Both the position numbers and the translations under genes were made by a program. A stretch of DNA of 64,000 nucleotides from Cydia pomonella (lineage: Eukaryota > Arthropoda > Insecta > Lepidoptera > Tortricidae): the NCBI RefSeq assembly GCF_033807575.1, contig NC_084715.1:12139349-12203348 (forward strand). The letters run 5' to 3'. Within the stretch, counting starts at the first letter, position 1; the number at the start of each line of letters is the position of its first letter. Of the stretch, positions 42,488 through 53,370 are shown piece after piece. The notes beneath the pieces were generated by a model. The model was given only the letters and a program-made list of their open reading frames with translations. It did not search any database and was not told where the DNA came from.

Positions 42488-44134
42488 TATATTTTTAGGG
42501 TTCCGGTTCCTACATACGCATTGTAAAGAACCTGGATGAAATGTATTTATTTCCTTACAAGTGTATTGAAAATGTTGACGATATTAAAATTTATAAAAAT
42601 AGTCATAAAACTCTTTCTGTTTGATCCTAATACTCGTAGCAATTTAGATCAATTCGCGTTTAGGTATAGCATAATATACTCTTTAAATATAAGCAAAACA
42701 CTACAAAAAAAATACGAAATAAAGAGTATAATATATCATTATTGAATATATGTTCTGCAAACAATAAGGTAGGTAATCATGACTACCCACGTGTGACATC
42801 TGCGAATGCACATAGCCAAAGAAAATGGCGTACCACCGCGAGTGTTTAAAGTGACGTTTCGAAATTATCAAAATGAGCTTAAAACAAGAGTTTTTTCGCA
42901 GTGGATTGTTATTATATTGCTTTTATTATGTTCCTTGATATTATTAGAATACATTTTCATAATGCAGAAAGGTATTTTTAATTTTTATTATTTCTTTTAA
43001 TTTTCGTTACATGCGTGGCATCTCGCGAGTAGTCGAAGAGAGCCGGCACTTCATTGAGGTTGATCTATTAGACTTGACGCCCGATGCTGTGCAATGGTTG
43101 CAAAACTTGGATGTTGCCTTATAAATAATACTGTATATGTATAATTTTGCCTATGTGACTATATCGCCATACGATTAAATAATAAATTGAGGTGCGGAAA
43201 CATTTTGTTACGTATGCCGATTCTAGTACTATACCGTAATGACTACGCTAGTCTAAAACCGCCTAACAGCGACGCCAACAGTTTGTACTTGATTTAGGCC
43301 CTGTACTAGTATTTAGGATTCCTACGTCTTATCTGGCAGAAAAACTGTTTCCTTTCATGTTAAAGCGAATATATTTTAACCACCATTATAAATCCCATGA
43401 TTATACTTCAGAGAAAATATATGCTTCAAGTGTTTATTAGCCCTTAGAATGTATTTGGGAAAAAGAAGACAACATTTGTTAAAGAAAATTCGACGGATCC
43501 GACATCGACTTCCTGATATCCTCTTTTCGAATCACAAATATCGTTGAAATTGCTTACATTATGCCTTGAATGTTGATGTTATTTTCCACGACAGTCGTGT
43601 TTAATTATGTCCAGAATATTTTCCTGGCAAAAATAGGATACTTATTTCTTTTTCGGTACATGTCTCACAAATTTTCCTTGTAATGAAGACCGCCTCTGGC
43701 TCAACATGCATCTTTTTAAAAGTAATTAGAATGAAAAAGACGGTTTACGTTTTTCTGCTCTCTTGAGAGCCATTAATGGTTATAAAAAGGAAACACACTG
43801 CTTTAAGTCTGTGCCGAGTATTATGGAGGAGCAATTTAATCGATTCAGTATAGTAATATAGATATTGTTTTACTATATATATAAATGTATCCTAATTTAA
43901 TCTAATGTACTTAATTTGTTATTAAAACACTAATAGTTTGTTGCCTACATTCAAATATGCTACATATAGGCACCTTACTCCAGGATACTATATATTTTGA
44001 GTTATTATAATTCAATATAATATTAGTAAAGAAGACAACAATTAATAAAAGAATTAATAGAATAAGTATTGCGATACAACGAGGAAAACAACACTAGACC
44101 CTACTCATAGTGTTGTGTTCCTACCGTTGAGTAA
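42488..44134. other. Unassigned DNA with two small open frames
   Basis: 42806-42912 reads MHIAKENGVPPRVFKVTFRN then YQNELKTRVFSQW before turning hydrophobic and AT-rich. 43011-43124 is a short frame, MRGISRVVEESRHFIEVDLL then DLTPDAVQWLQNLDVAL and a stop. Both have protein-like composition that the flanks lack. I recognise neither and see no splice sites joining them. They may be fragments of an unidentified transposon or of a decayed gene. Confidence 0.3.
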
Positions 44135-44275
44135 GGTTGCCAGAGCTCAACAAGGGTGCGGAGTGTTAGGATCGGCAACGCGCATGTAACTCATCGGGAG
44201 TTGCAGGCGTCCATAGGCTACGGAGACTGCTTACCATCAGGCGGGCCGTATGCTTGTTTGCCACTGACGTAGTAA
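44135..44275 (-). repeat. CTGATGGTAAGCGGTC repeat family S, copy 2
   Basis: GGTTGCCAGAGCTCAACAAG, GGCAACGCGCATGTAACTC, GAGTTGCAGGCGTCCATAGG, GACTGCTTACCATCAGGCGG and GCTTGTTTGCCA. The reverse complement aligns with 23365-23485. More complete on its 3' side than that copy. Confidence 0.75.
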
Positions 44276-44978
44276 AAAAAAATGCTGCCAGCATCTACGG
44301 CACCATGCCGCATGGGATAGTTTTTAATTATTTACATATTTTTGAGATTATTTATTTTTAGATTTAGATTTCAAGTTTTATAGGTTAATTAGTTATATAA
44401 TTCTGTAATTAGATTTTTTTTCTTATGTCCTAGTTTTCTATTATTAAATAAAGTATTAACAAAAAAACAAATAGTATTAATGAATATTATTTGTTTTTTT
44501 GTTGCGTAATAAATGCCAAATTTTTTGTCTCAATTTATCCTCTCTAACTTGTGTCTAGTCGGTACTGATTTATATGACAAAAGAAAAAATATTTTAAGCT
44601 TAGTATGAAGTATATTACTCGTACCTACTATTTAATTACAGTCTGCTGATAACTTTCAGAAAAAGTCACGCAAAAAGACTTCCCTTCAAGCATCAAACAG
44701 GTTGAAGTAAATTCATAATTTCTCTCTAAGAGTTTTCCCGGTTCTTTCTTTTTTCAATTAACTCCAATTAGTAAAAACACGTGGCTTATTATCTTAAGAT
44801 TAACACTAATTAAGATCCGGACCTCAAAGCTTTGAACACATTACGAGTACTAGCAAATTAATTAGAACTCACAGCGTGTTCTCTGAAATCTTTTAAAAAA
44901 TGTACTCCTAACTTCACTTATGTAGAAGATCTCTATTCGACACCAGTAAAATTATGTCTGGCATTTTGGTTATTATAT
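44276..44978. other. Unassigned DNA with small inverted repeat
   Basis: Perfect 16-bp arms AACAAAAAAACAAATA (44458-44473) and TATTTGTTTTTTTGTT (44488-44503) follow an AATAAAGTATTAAC sequence. Otherwise unassigned. Confidence 0.5.
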
Positions 44979-45039
44979 TGATGCATATTAAGCAAATGAT
45001 GTTACAGTAAATTTTGATGCATATTAAGCAAATGATGTT
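44979..45039. repeat. Direct 25-bp repeat
   Basis: TGATGCATATTAAGCAAATG ATGTT occurs at 44979-45003 and again at 45015-45039, identical, separated by 11 bp. No element ends are visible at the repeats. Confidence 0.9.
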
Positions 45040-45437
45040 TAAGTAATTTATTGTTATTTAACGTTTACGTTTAGTAAGGGTAACTGACTTTTTGGTAAGT
45101 ATCTGATCCAAGAACTTGGACGTTGTTGAATATAAATTCGAAATTGTAACTTTACAAATCAAAGCACAGCTTTATTTATCTAACCAAATAGCCAAGTTCT
45201 GCTACATAATAAACGTTCCCTTCTTATTTTCACCAACATTTTAATAGCGTTTAAATAATTGACTTGTGCACCAAACTCGTCGGTTGTCAGCAGTCACTGG
45301 AATAATCTGATTAGGGGTGTAATTTCCTCTCGCGCTGACGATTCGTTCGTCATTTTACCGACGTAACAGCGCTGCCACTAACAAAACATTTTGATTATAA
45401 GCTTGCTTTTGAGCTAAATATGTACAGTAGATCGCAC
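45040..45437. other. Unassigned spacer
   Basis: No gene or element recognised. Confidence 0.5.
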
Positions 45438-45570
45438 CTAACCCATTCAGCGCTAATCACAAACGGGATGACGTTTTGCCTCTACGAAGCACTTCGGCTA
45501 CATACCGGGAAATCCATGTTATCGGCTACGACGTAGCGCTACTACCGTAGCTCAGCGGTTAATATGTTAA
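45438..45570 (+). mobile_element. TTAA-flanked MITE, family E, inverse copy
   Basis: CTAA (45438-45441, one base from TTAA), CCCATTCAGCGCTAATCACA, GACGTTTTGCCTCTACGAAG, GGCTACATACCGGGAAATCC, GTTATCGGCTACGACGTAGC, GTAGCTCAGCGG, TTAATATG, then TTAA (45567-45570). It is in the opposite orientation to the 9.0 and 28.2 kb copies. Confidence 0.8.
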
Positions 45571-46530
45571 TATGTTTCCGGCGTAATACACATTTTCATA
45601 CATTTTTACGATTTCCCACTTGAGATGCTTTTTCTTCAGTTCAGAATCTTCATAAGTAGGTATATTGCGTAAGTCCGATAATTCAATACTTATGTTATTT
45701 CTAAACGACTTAAAAATAAATACACTTTTTGCAGTACCTAACTAAATTTATGAAATTTCGCCCAATAAAATGGATCAATGCAAGTGATTGAAAAAAGGAT
45801 TAATCTTTGTATATTTAAGTAGCTCCATAATTAGGTACGAGTGTGATAAATCGTCTCAAGTATAAACACTCACAAGTGTTTGTTACTCGAGGCCAATTTT
45901 ATACGATTTCCTGCCAATCAATGGCATCGTTACCACACAAATTCACGTTAATCGCTTTTGTCACCTTCGCGGCGACGTCGGCCCATTCAATTAGATATAT
46001 GCGGTCACGTAGCAGCCGGGCTAATGATGCCATTCCGTGACTATTTGGTCTCTCTCGCCCTTTCATTGTTTGAAGGTGTTAAATGGAATTTTCGTGTTTC
46101 GGCACCTTGCGATGTTATCTGGATACAGAGTATTCAGACTTTTAACGGCGGCTGAAATTAACTTGGGAGCTTTTGCTATTCGTTTAAACTAGGCGCCTGA
46201 ATTAATTAGCATGAAATTATAATTATGAATTAAAAAAATAATTATACAATAAATTAAAAAAATATTATATCATATTGGTGGTATATCGTCTAAAAATTTA
46301 CTAACGTCAAAAAATATTTATTCAACCTTTTTCTTCTAAACAGAAAATATGTAAAATGTATTTGTAAGCTTAGAATAAATTTAAATCACCGTTAGCAGAC
46401 GTTTTTGCTTGTTAAAAATTATTTTTTTATTTGTAAGTTCGATATAATTATTTTTTTCTAGAATATGAATCATTCTATCTAAGATAAGAAAACTCTTTTA
46501 ACAAATACTGTGAAACCAGAATATTACCAG
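45571..46530. other. Unassigned intergenic DNA
   Basis: 45955-46145 is somewhat GC-richer with overlapping 65-codon frames (CACCTTCGCGGCGACG) but there is no recognisable motif. The rest is AT-rich. Confidence 0.45.
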
Positions 46531-46720
46531 TACCCCTAGTGTAAATAAATTCTATTTTAAAAACGTGACGTACGCGTTTGCGTTTAGTCTCATTTTGTAT
46601 TGGATTTAGAAAGAGCGCGCCAAGCGGGACGTTTTGGAAACTCAAAATCCTATACAAAATGAGACTTAACGCAAACGCGTTCGTCACGTTATAATGTCGA
46701 TAAAATGTACACTAGGGGTA
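46531..46720 (+). mobile_element. Palindromic MITE family M, copy 1
   Basis: TA (46531-46532), CCCCTAGTGTAAATAAATTC at the left end and its near inverse ATGTACACTAGGGG at the right, then TA (46719-46720). The element proper is 186 bp. Long inverted arms (CGTGACGTACGCGTTTGCG, TAGTCTCATTTTGTATTGG with the inverse CCTATACAAAATGAGACTTA, CGCAAACGCG) surround a short non-palindromic centre containing GAAAGAGCGCGCCAAGCGGG. The bases just outside are G before TA and C after TA, so the target could be TA or GTAC. It encodes nothing; the 70-codon frame at 46475-46687 is incidental and recurs in copy 3 only because the DNA recurs. Confidence 0.92.
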
Positions 46721-47408
46721 CTGTACTCAACAGTTTTATTATTTCTATGAAACAAAAGCAAACTGACAAACGTGTTGTCAGGTGCGTGCGATTAATGGAC
46801 AGCAACAAACAACCGAGTAGGTACAGTCAGCATCAATAATAGCGGATGAAACAACGCGCCAAAAGTATATGACATCCCGGAAAACTTTTCCAAATATAGG
46901 TAAATTTCTTTTCTTTCACATTCAAAAGTATATCTTTTTACAGTCTTAGTCGTTCCATATTAAAGATACCACTTTTTGTAAAGCTGTTACATAATGGTAG
47001 ATACTAATGAAGCGTTATTTGATCCGTACTATGGTACTTTGGTAGGTATTTACTTTGGTATCTATAATATTAAACAGACTTCAGTACCTAATACACCCCA
47101 TGTGTCACATAACGCAAAGAACTTGGATTAAAGTCATGCATTGGCTTAATGACATCCGAAGCTGGACAGTGAAATCTTTCATTAATACCCTAATCTTTCG
47201 CTTAATTCAGACTGCCACGTTAGTATTAGCCTAAGCTGATTAAAGGCGTATAATAGGACTGCGAATCCATCCAGGCAGCTCTCTGAATCACTAAATTACA
47301 GATTTACTTAATCTGTGTGGATTCTATTAAGCCCAGTATGCAACTGGATTTTCATTCATTATTTTAAGTTATTTTTCTTCTAAGGTAAATTGAAATTTCG
47401 TTACCAAA
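46721..47408. other. Unassigned intergenic DNA
   Basis: No gene or element recognised between MITE copy 1 and the LINE relic. Confidence 0.5.
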
Positions 47409-47654
47409 ACAAAACAAAGAAGGTTAACAAAGAGAGTGTATAAGGGAGAAGTAGAAGAGGGAGCTGGAAGGGGTAGACCTCGGCGGACTTTCTCTGATCA
47501 AATCGGGGAAATCCTCAAGAAAGGCCAGGTCAAGAGCACGCGAAACCGACGAGCGTGTATGAGGAATATCATGAAAGTGAAGGAAGCGAAAGAGGTATGT
47601 CAGGATCGTAGCAAGTGGAAATCCATGGTCTCTGCCTACCCCTCCGGGAAGTAG
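47409..47654 (+). pseudogene. RTE-like LINE ORF2 C-terminal tail
   Basis: The frame reads LTKRVYKGEVEEGAGRGRPR then TFSDQIGEILKKGQVKSTRN, RRACMRNIMKVKEAKEVCQD, RSKWKSMVSAYPSGK and a stop at 47652-47654. R-V-Y-K-x-x-V .. G-R-G-R-P-R, then (M)xV-x-E-A-K-E-V-C-x-D-R-S-x-W-x-S-x-x-S-A-Y-P is the C-terminal signature I know from lepidopteran RTE-like endonuclease-reverse transcriptases. There is no in-frame stop in this part, so it is less decayed than the other LINE pieces, but nothing upstream resembles the RT domain: a 5'-truncated insertion. Confidence 0.82.
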
Positions 47655-48735
47655 GCAAGATTATATGTATGCATGAAATTTCGTTTGTTCCAAGTGTAGC
47701 TATTTTACGCGAAAGAATATTTTTATCAATTGGTACCAATCGAGTTTTTTTTTCAATTCGTTTCTACCAATATTTCGTTTAAGTTGATGTTGAATCATGT
47801 TAACGATATGCCAAGTTTTATGAATACTCTATAGAAAAAAACGTTGTGTTTACGTTTTGTTATTAATAATATAAACCTCTCTCTAATATCGAATGTACAG
47901 TCCACACTTCTACGTATTACCAAATTACATCGGATTATTGGTTGCTAATAAAGCATCTATAATTAAATTTCTGTTCTAAATAGCACTGTCTTATTTGTAA
48001 ATTTTTTTTTTCAACCACTTATTTGTTGCTATTGTCATTAGGTAAAAAAATGCAGATGGTCAATTAGAACTAACAACATATTTTATACCAAACTTATTAA
48101 ACTTGTTTAATCAAAGACAAAGATATCAGTCGAATCTCTAACATAATCATGTGACATGTGACATCAGAACGTGTTTTAAAATAACTATGTTTTAAAATGA
48201 CAGCTGTAGCAATTGCAGAAGTGTCATCTATAAACATAATTACGGTCCTTTTGCAAAACCTCCCCTTAGCGGCTGCATTAGGGAAATTGTATTGAAATGG
48301 GCGCTTCGGTCGCAGCAATAAAATGAATTTAATTTGTTTGAGTGTTCCACAAGTCATAATTCCACGGGTGTTTAGGAAGTGATAAAATTAAATAAATTCG
48401 AGATGGTGCATTCAATATTAGTTGATTCATTGTTATGCATTTATCTTATAGTCTAAGTTTTTTCGACGTCGGTGACAGACGACACTTGATGGAAAAATTT
48501 GGAAAGGTGGGCTACAGCTCTGTGGTTGGTACCCATAGTTATAATAGTCATAGTTGATGATTATTAAGCACTACAGCCGGCCTAGCCAAGGTGGCAATCG
48601 CTTGCATTTTACATACAATTAAACCCTTTGTTTTTCTCTATTACTCTTCCATTTTAGTGCGACACTTGCAACAGTGAAAATTGCGTTTCGTTCGCTACGG
48701 AGCGTTAATGATTGGCATGTTTGCTACGCGACCTG
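47655..48735. other. Unassigned DNA with possible repeat fragment
   Basis: 48560-48735 (CCGGCCTAGCCAAGGTGGCA, ATCGCTTGCATTTTACATAC, TGCGACACTTGCAAC, CGCTACGGAGCG) resembles a lepidopteran dispersed repeat from memory, and MITE copy 2 is inserted at its right edge; no second copy in the window confirms it. 47655-48560 is otherwise unassigned; the minus-strand frame at 48097-48357 has no motif. Confidence 0.4.
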
Positions 48736-48924
48736 TACCCCTAGTGTAAATAAATTCGATTTCGAAACGTGACGTACGCGTTTGCGTTTAGTCTCATTTT
48801 GTATTGGATTTAGAAAGAGCGCGCCAAGCGGGACGTTTTGGAAACTCAAAATCCTATACAAAATGAGACTTAACGCAAACGCGTTCGTCACGTTATGATG
48901 TCGATCAAATTTACACTAGGGGTA
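48736..48924 (+). mobile_element. Palindromic MITE family M, copy 2
   Basis: TA (48736-48737), CCCCTAGTGTAAATAAATTC .. TTTACACTAGGGG, TA (48923-48924). From ACGTGACGTACGCG to CGTCACGTTAT it is base-for-base identical to copy 1 as far as I can align by eye; differences lie only in the outermost 30-40 bp of each arm. Same orientation as copy 1. Confidence 0.92.
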
Positions 48925-50249
48925 CTGATAACAGCTAAAAAACTGCGGCTAAAACAGCTGACAGATACTTAAAAGTTTATTGATGCAATAATTAAAAAAA
49001 CACAGATTATTATCGAAAGACACAATGTTTGGGTACCAAGCATACCTCGATGAATTTAGTCGGTTTAATGTTGATTTATTAAACAAGAACATGTGTTATG
49101 TTCACAATAACTTTCATAGTTGCTGTAGTTATTTGAAGGTCAATGTTTGTATAGGACTAAATATTTATTCAATTTGCTGGTCAAAGTTTTAGTAAAGGTC
49201 AGAAAAGCTGTTAAAGTACAGCTTGTAATTAAAAATATTATTTCTAAATATGGGCATTTCTAATCATACTTTAAATAAAGCCTTGTTGATTGTTGAACTT
49301 TAAAAACTTCATTAAGTATAATTATTTAACTCTTTATGCGACTAGATTAAAAAATCCACAATTCTCTAGAATTCTCATTACCACTATCAGTTTCAAAAAT
49401 TCTGCATTATTACCCTATAATACGGATTGTGCCCTACTAAAGTATTAATAGGGTGCGTTGGGATAAGATGGAATGGATTCTTGATGAGATGAGTAGTGTT
49501 GCATTCGAACCACCGGAAAATCAAATGGAAAGGTTTGTGCTGAAAAATAAAGCATTAGGGGTAAAAGCAAATAATAGACTTTCCTATTCCATCGTACTCC
49601 AGTAATAAGACAACAAACATTAAAAAATACCTTCTAAAATTAAATTTTCGTCAAAAAAAGACTGAGGGAAGTTGGAATAGTGGAGGAGTAATAACGATAC
49701 ACCACTGGTATTTTTTTTAATAAAACTGAAGATTGGGTAAAAGTGAAAGCCGTTGAGTAGTATATACCGCCATACCTCCTATATAGTACCATCAGTGTCA
49801 AATTTGCCCCTAGGCACATGACTTTATATTTCAAGTGCGAATCGAATTAGCGACGGGGCAAAACTGAATGGCACTTGGAACAATGTTGCCAGCCCTTAAA
49901 TATATGTGTTACATGTGATCCGGAATTAGCACAACTTTTTGTCTTAACCCTTTCAACTTACCCCAACGCACTTTATATAAAAACCAGACAAGTATTTATT
50001 GTAACTAAGAACTATGGATTTTTATCCGAAATAAAATATATTTTTTATTTTATTTTATTTATATTTATTATATTTCACGTTCAGTTACATACTGTATAAT
50101 AAACATATTTACTGTTAAAGATCGACATTGTGCAAAATAGACTGGTCGTCGCACTCGGTGGGTGAGTCAAGCAGACCGTGCACCCGCGGCGGGCGGCGCC
50201 TTAATCGCTTGTCGTGATGTCATTGGACGCTGACCGTCGCGGGTGGCGT
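48925..50249. other. Unassigned intergenic DNA
   Basis: No gene recognised. 50140-50250 is a GC-rich patch (CACCCGCGGCGGGCGGCGCC, then GACCGTCGCGGGTGGCG as a partial inverse) directly before a family E fragment; it may be a remnant of another fold-back element. Confidence 0.45.
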
Positions 50250-50346
50250 CTAACATATTCACCGCTGAGCTACGGTCGTAGCCGATAACTTTCCCGGTGT
50301 GTAGCGGAAATACTTCGTATAGACAAAACGACAACGTGGACGATTA
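50250..50346 (-). mobile_element. Family E MITE, truncated copy
   Basis: CTAACATATTCACCGCTGAG, CTACGGTCGTAGCCGATAAC, TTTCCCGGTGTGTAGCGGAA, then CAAAACGACAACGTGGACGA TTAAG. It has lost about 20 bp in the middle and its right end is replaced by a piece of repeat S (CCGGAGTTGCAAGCGTCCA at 50361-50379). Confidence 0.7.
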
Positions 50347-50379
50347 AGCAGACCTTAGTCTAAGCCGGAGTTGCAAGCG

Positions 50380-51126
50380 TCCAAAATATTATTTATTCTA
50401 CTTTTACTGCTTTCCACGAGGCACGTGCTCCATTGCTGCCAACGTAGTACTAAAAATAAACTTAATAGCTGGGGAAAGTTTTTAGTACACTTGCTCTACT
50501 CATGTATTTTTACTATTTTTACAACTAAAAGTTATGTTTGTCATGCGCACACTAATAAACTGTGATTGTCATCAGTAATATTCGGTCTATAAAAGGTTTC
50601 AATTTCTATCTGTACTCTTACATATCCAAAGTCTGTCTAGAATAAATAAAACCTTTACGTAGAAATAAAAACTGGCATATAAATAGGCCATGGATGGGAA
50701 AGGCAGACGAGGCAATCCCTTTAGTGGTATTGCTATAAAAGCGAAATCGAATAGTCAGGAGAATTATTTCAAAAACAAGTTAAGTTGCGGTGGATAGGTT
50801 GCTGGTGGGTTCAGAGGTATATCATTTTATACGTAATAATGCAGTTTAGATAGTTAAATACTTGAATCGAATGAAGTAAAACGTGAACAAACGATGATAC
50901 CCCAGTATTCCATAAATACTCCGTATTTAAACAGAAAGTTTGTGAATATGTTTATTGAACGACTGTTGGTTACTATTTTACGCGAAACTGGCTTAACGGA
51001 TTTAGATTAAATTCCATTTCATATTTTTTAGACCCTGGTTCAAAAATTTCAGGAGGGCACCCTCCTTAATAGCATCAGTTGCTATACTGACAAAATTGCT
51101 AGCAATTGCAATTTTTTACTTACTTC
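50380..51126. other. Unassigned AT-rich DNA
   Basis: No gene or element recognised, apart from a small palindrome AATTGCTAGCAATT at about 51095-51108. Confidence 0.5.
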
Positions 51127-51261
51127 GCGCCGCTTGCACCATCCCACTTAGCCGGGTTTAACTGGTTAAACATGGAGTTACTATTGTTACCAGTACAATT
51201 TGACACTGGATTAAAGGTTTAACCACTTAACCCCGGCTTAGTGGAATGGTGCAAGTGGCGC
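51127..51261. mobile_element. 135-bp MITE with ~45-bp inverted ends
   Basis: GCGCCGCTTGCACCATCCCA, CTTAGCCGGGTTTAACTGGT at the left; AACCACTTAACCCCGGCTTA, GTGGAATGGTGCAAGTGGCG C at the right, an imperfect inverse with few mismatches. The left flank ends ACTTACTTC and the right flank begins TCACTTACTTACTG, so a direct repeat containing ACTTACTT brackets it. I recognise the CGCCACTTGCACCATCCCAC-type end from lepidopteran MITEs. Non-coding. Confidence 0.82.
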
Positions 51262-51515
51262 TCACTTACTTACTGCTGTGGCGCAGCGATCGGAACCACA
51301 CGTGGAGGGGATGAAACCTGGAGACTTCGCAGGAACCAGGACATTCAAGATCTGGTGTCCGAGCCGAACATCACTGGAGAAACGAAAGCCACCAGACTCT
51401 GATGGCTCGGGTACGTAGTCCGGATGGGTAAAGATCGTGCAGTCTGAAGGGCGTACTTTGGAGTTCCAAATGGCCGAAGACCGTCTGGACGTCCGAGGTA
51501 CAGCTGGAAAAGCAT
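51262..51515 (+). pseudogene. Non-LTR retrotransposon C-terminal fragment, family Q
   Basis: The frame from 51319 reads WRLRRNQDIQDLVSEPNITG, ETKATRL, stop (51400-51402), WLGYVVRMGKDRAV, stop (51445-51447), RAYFGVPNGRRPSGRPRYSW to 51507. The elements N-x-[DE]-I-x-D-L-V-x-E-P-N-I, K-A-x-R-L-x-W-L-G-[HY]-V-x-R-M and G-R-P-R-Y-x-W are the conserved C-terminal region of LINE ORF2. The family is the same as the 61.65-62.10 kb copy, which carries the stretches before and after this one. The upstream GTGGCGCAGCGATC also belongs to the insertion. 5'- and 3'-truncated, two nonsense codons. Confidence 0.82.
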
Positions 51516-52127
51516 TTTTTATTTACTTAAGTTTTAAATATGGATGCAGGATCTGATCCCTGGTATCAAGCATTCATTGCTTTCATTACAGAAGCCCAAA
51601 AATTTTTCTTTGGCAGTACCCTAAAATTACAGTGAAAACTCAACTCTTTTCCTTATTTTGAATCCAGCCGTAGGAAAAACGGCAACATTTATCACGAGCG
51701 TATTAAATAAGGGTAATAATGGAATAACAAATGCGTAGCCGCCGGGCGACATGGCCATGCCTCGAATATATCGAGAAATAGCTAAGGAAACATTTTACTT
51801 AATTTAACAAAATAAAATAAAAACTACTTTTCGCTGTGCAAATACGGTTTAATTTTGAATATCACGCAAATAGCAGATACGATTTTGCGTACACTGTTCT
51901 TTACCATTCTGGGGTAACTTCACATAACCTGAAGAAATGCTTCTTGAAAAATTACAACAGGGAATAGAATAAAATTACTCGCGATATTTCAGTCCAGTTA
52001 TGAATATTTTTGTTGACGCAATCTTTCATGGGGCACGATGATTTTGAAATTATGCCAGGGCAATGGTTGCGTGAGGGTGAGGGCCTTACGAATTGAGGAA
52101 ACTTTTTACACAAAAGCTATGACTAAC
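51516..52127. other. Unassigned intergenic DNA
   Basis: No gene or element recognised. Confidence 0.5.
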
Positions 52128-52294
52128 TTTAAGATTCGTCAAATATAAGGTCTAGATACAATGTGGATCGGATATATCAGTGTCAAAAGTGGCGTTTTTG
52201 TTTGAAGAAACGTCACTTTTGACATTGACAAATCCGATATCCATATCGTATCTAGACCTAATATTTGACGTATCTTAAAGTTCGAATCGGGCCG
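52128..52294 (+). mobile_element. Hairpin MITE family H, best copy
   Basis: The left arm (52128-52202) TTTAAGATTCGTCAAATATA, AGGTCTAGATACAATGTGGA, TATCAGTGTCAAAAGTGGCG and the right arm (52207-52279) AACGTCACTTTTGACATTGA, CCATATCGTATCTAGACCTA, ATATTTGACGTATCTTAAA form an almost complete 75-bp stem around a very short loop. It ends in GTTCGAATCGGGCCG. This is the reference for the collapsed copy at 8.9 kb and the diverged one at 27.9 kb. A transcript of this element would be a long hairpin RNA. Confidence 0.88.
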
Positions 52295-53085
52295 TTTATC
52301 TATTGCATAATATTTATTTTAGTCGTAAATTAATCGCGAAGGTAATAAAAGTTATATTGATATTTGGGCTCCAATAAATACTTCTTGTTGGTACTAAAGG
52401 ATACTTATGTCCATACTTAGGACAATATTTTCAAATTTAATCTTCGTGATTTCTTAATCGTTGTTAGGAACATAAGTGTGTTTTAAATATGAATTTTAAC
52501 GTTTCTGCTTGTTTTTAGGCTTGCACCATTCGTTTATAGGTTTCTTTCTTTCTTATGTCTGTAAAAAACAGCTTATCCTACCAATCAGCCCATTCTACTA
52601 AATAACCATATACATATACTATGGTATTGTTTCTTTATGTAGTAAAAAAAATGCTAACAACGGTTGTTGTATTTTTCTTTCGCCCACTAATTATAATAGG
52701 TATTGTATATATTGTCACTATTTTCTCAGACACCAGATAAAGTAAAATGTTAGAACTGTCCTTTACTTCAGCATGAACATGTTTGCAAAGATATACAAAT
52801 GTTTGTAGATGACTTAAGCGCGTCACTTTTCTCTCAGTCTGGGTATCGTTAGCAAGGTTTCATGGCAGAGGCCTTATTAATGAACACCTTAGCCCGGAGC
52901 CGGCCGCGCCGTGACGACTGATCGCTCAGCTTAGCGCCGCGACTATGACAAATCTTACTGAAAACATGCGTACTTCGTATGTGCACAACAATAATTGTCT
53001 CGATATGTGTACTTGTTTGTAACAGAAAATACAGTTGAGCAGATAATAATGAAAACCGAAAACTTTTTTTTTTTGTGATGTAATA
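52295..53085. other. Unassigned intergenic DNA
   Basis: No gene recognised. A GC-rich patch CCCGGAGCCGGCCGCGCCGT lies at 52893-52912. Confidence 0.5.
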
Positions 53086-53370
53086 TTAATGGATGACGCC
53101 TTGTTAGCTATCAAAGTGTTAGAAAACCTTTCTCATAGAGCGGGGCGTGTCGTCTTGCATTTCAGCGGTGGCAGCATGGTTCAATTTTTCCACTTGTCAC
53201 TATGTCCATCACTTTCGCGCTTACATACTTGTTACAACGTGACAAGCATGGTGACAACTGATAAAGAGCCGACCATCTTAGCCCTACAGGAAATGTGCGT
53301 GGATAACGTAATTCAAGCGGAAATAAGTACAGAATATAGGGAGTCTGCTCTAGGTCCATTTTAGAATATG
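53086..53370 (+). other. Open frame of 91 codons, unrecognised
   Basis: A frame from ATG 53089 to a stop at 53362-53364, GC-richer than its flanks, translating to a mixed-composition peptide (MDDALLAIKVLENLSHRAGR at the start). I recognise no domain and see no signal peptide or convincing splice sites. Repeated CACTTGTCAC / GTGACAAG words inside suggest a dispersed repeat rather than a gene. The minus strand is also open here, as expected for a GC-rich repeat. Confidence 0.2.
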
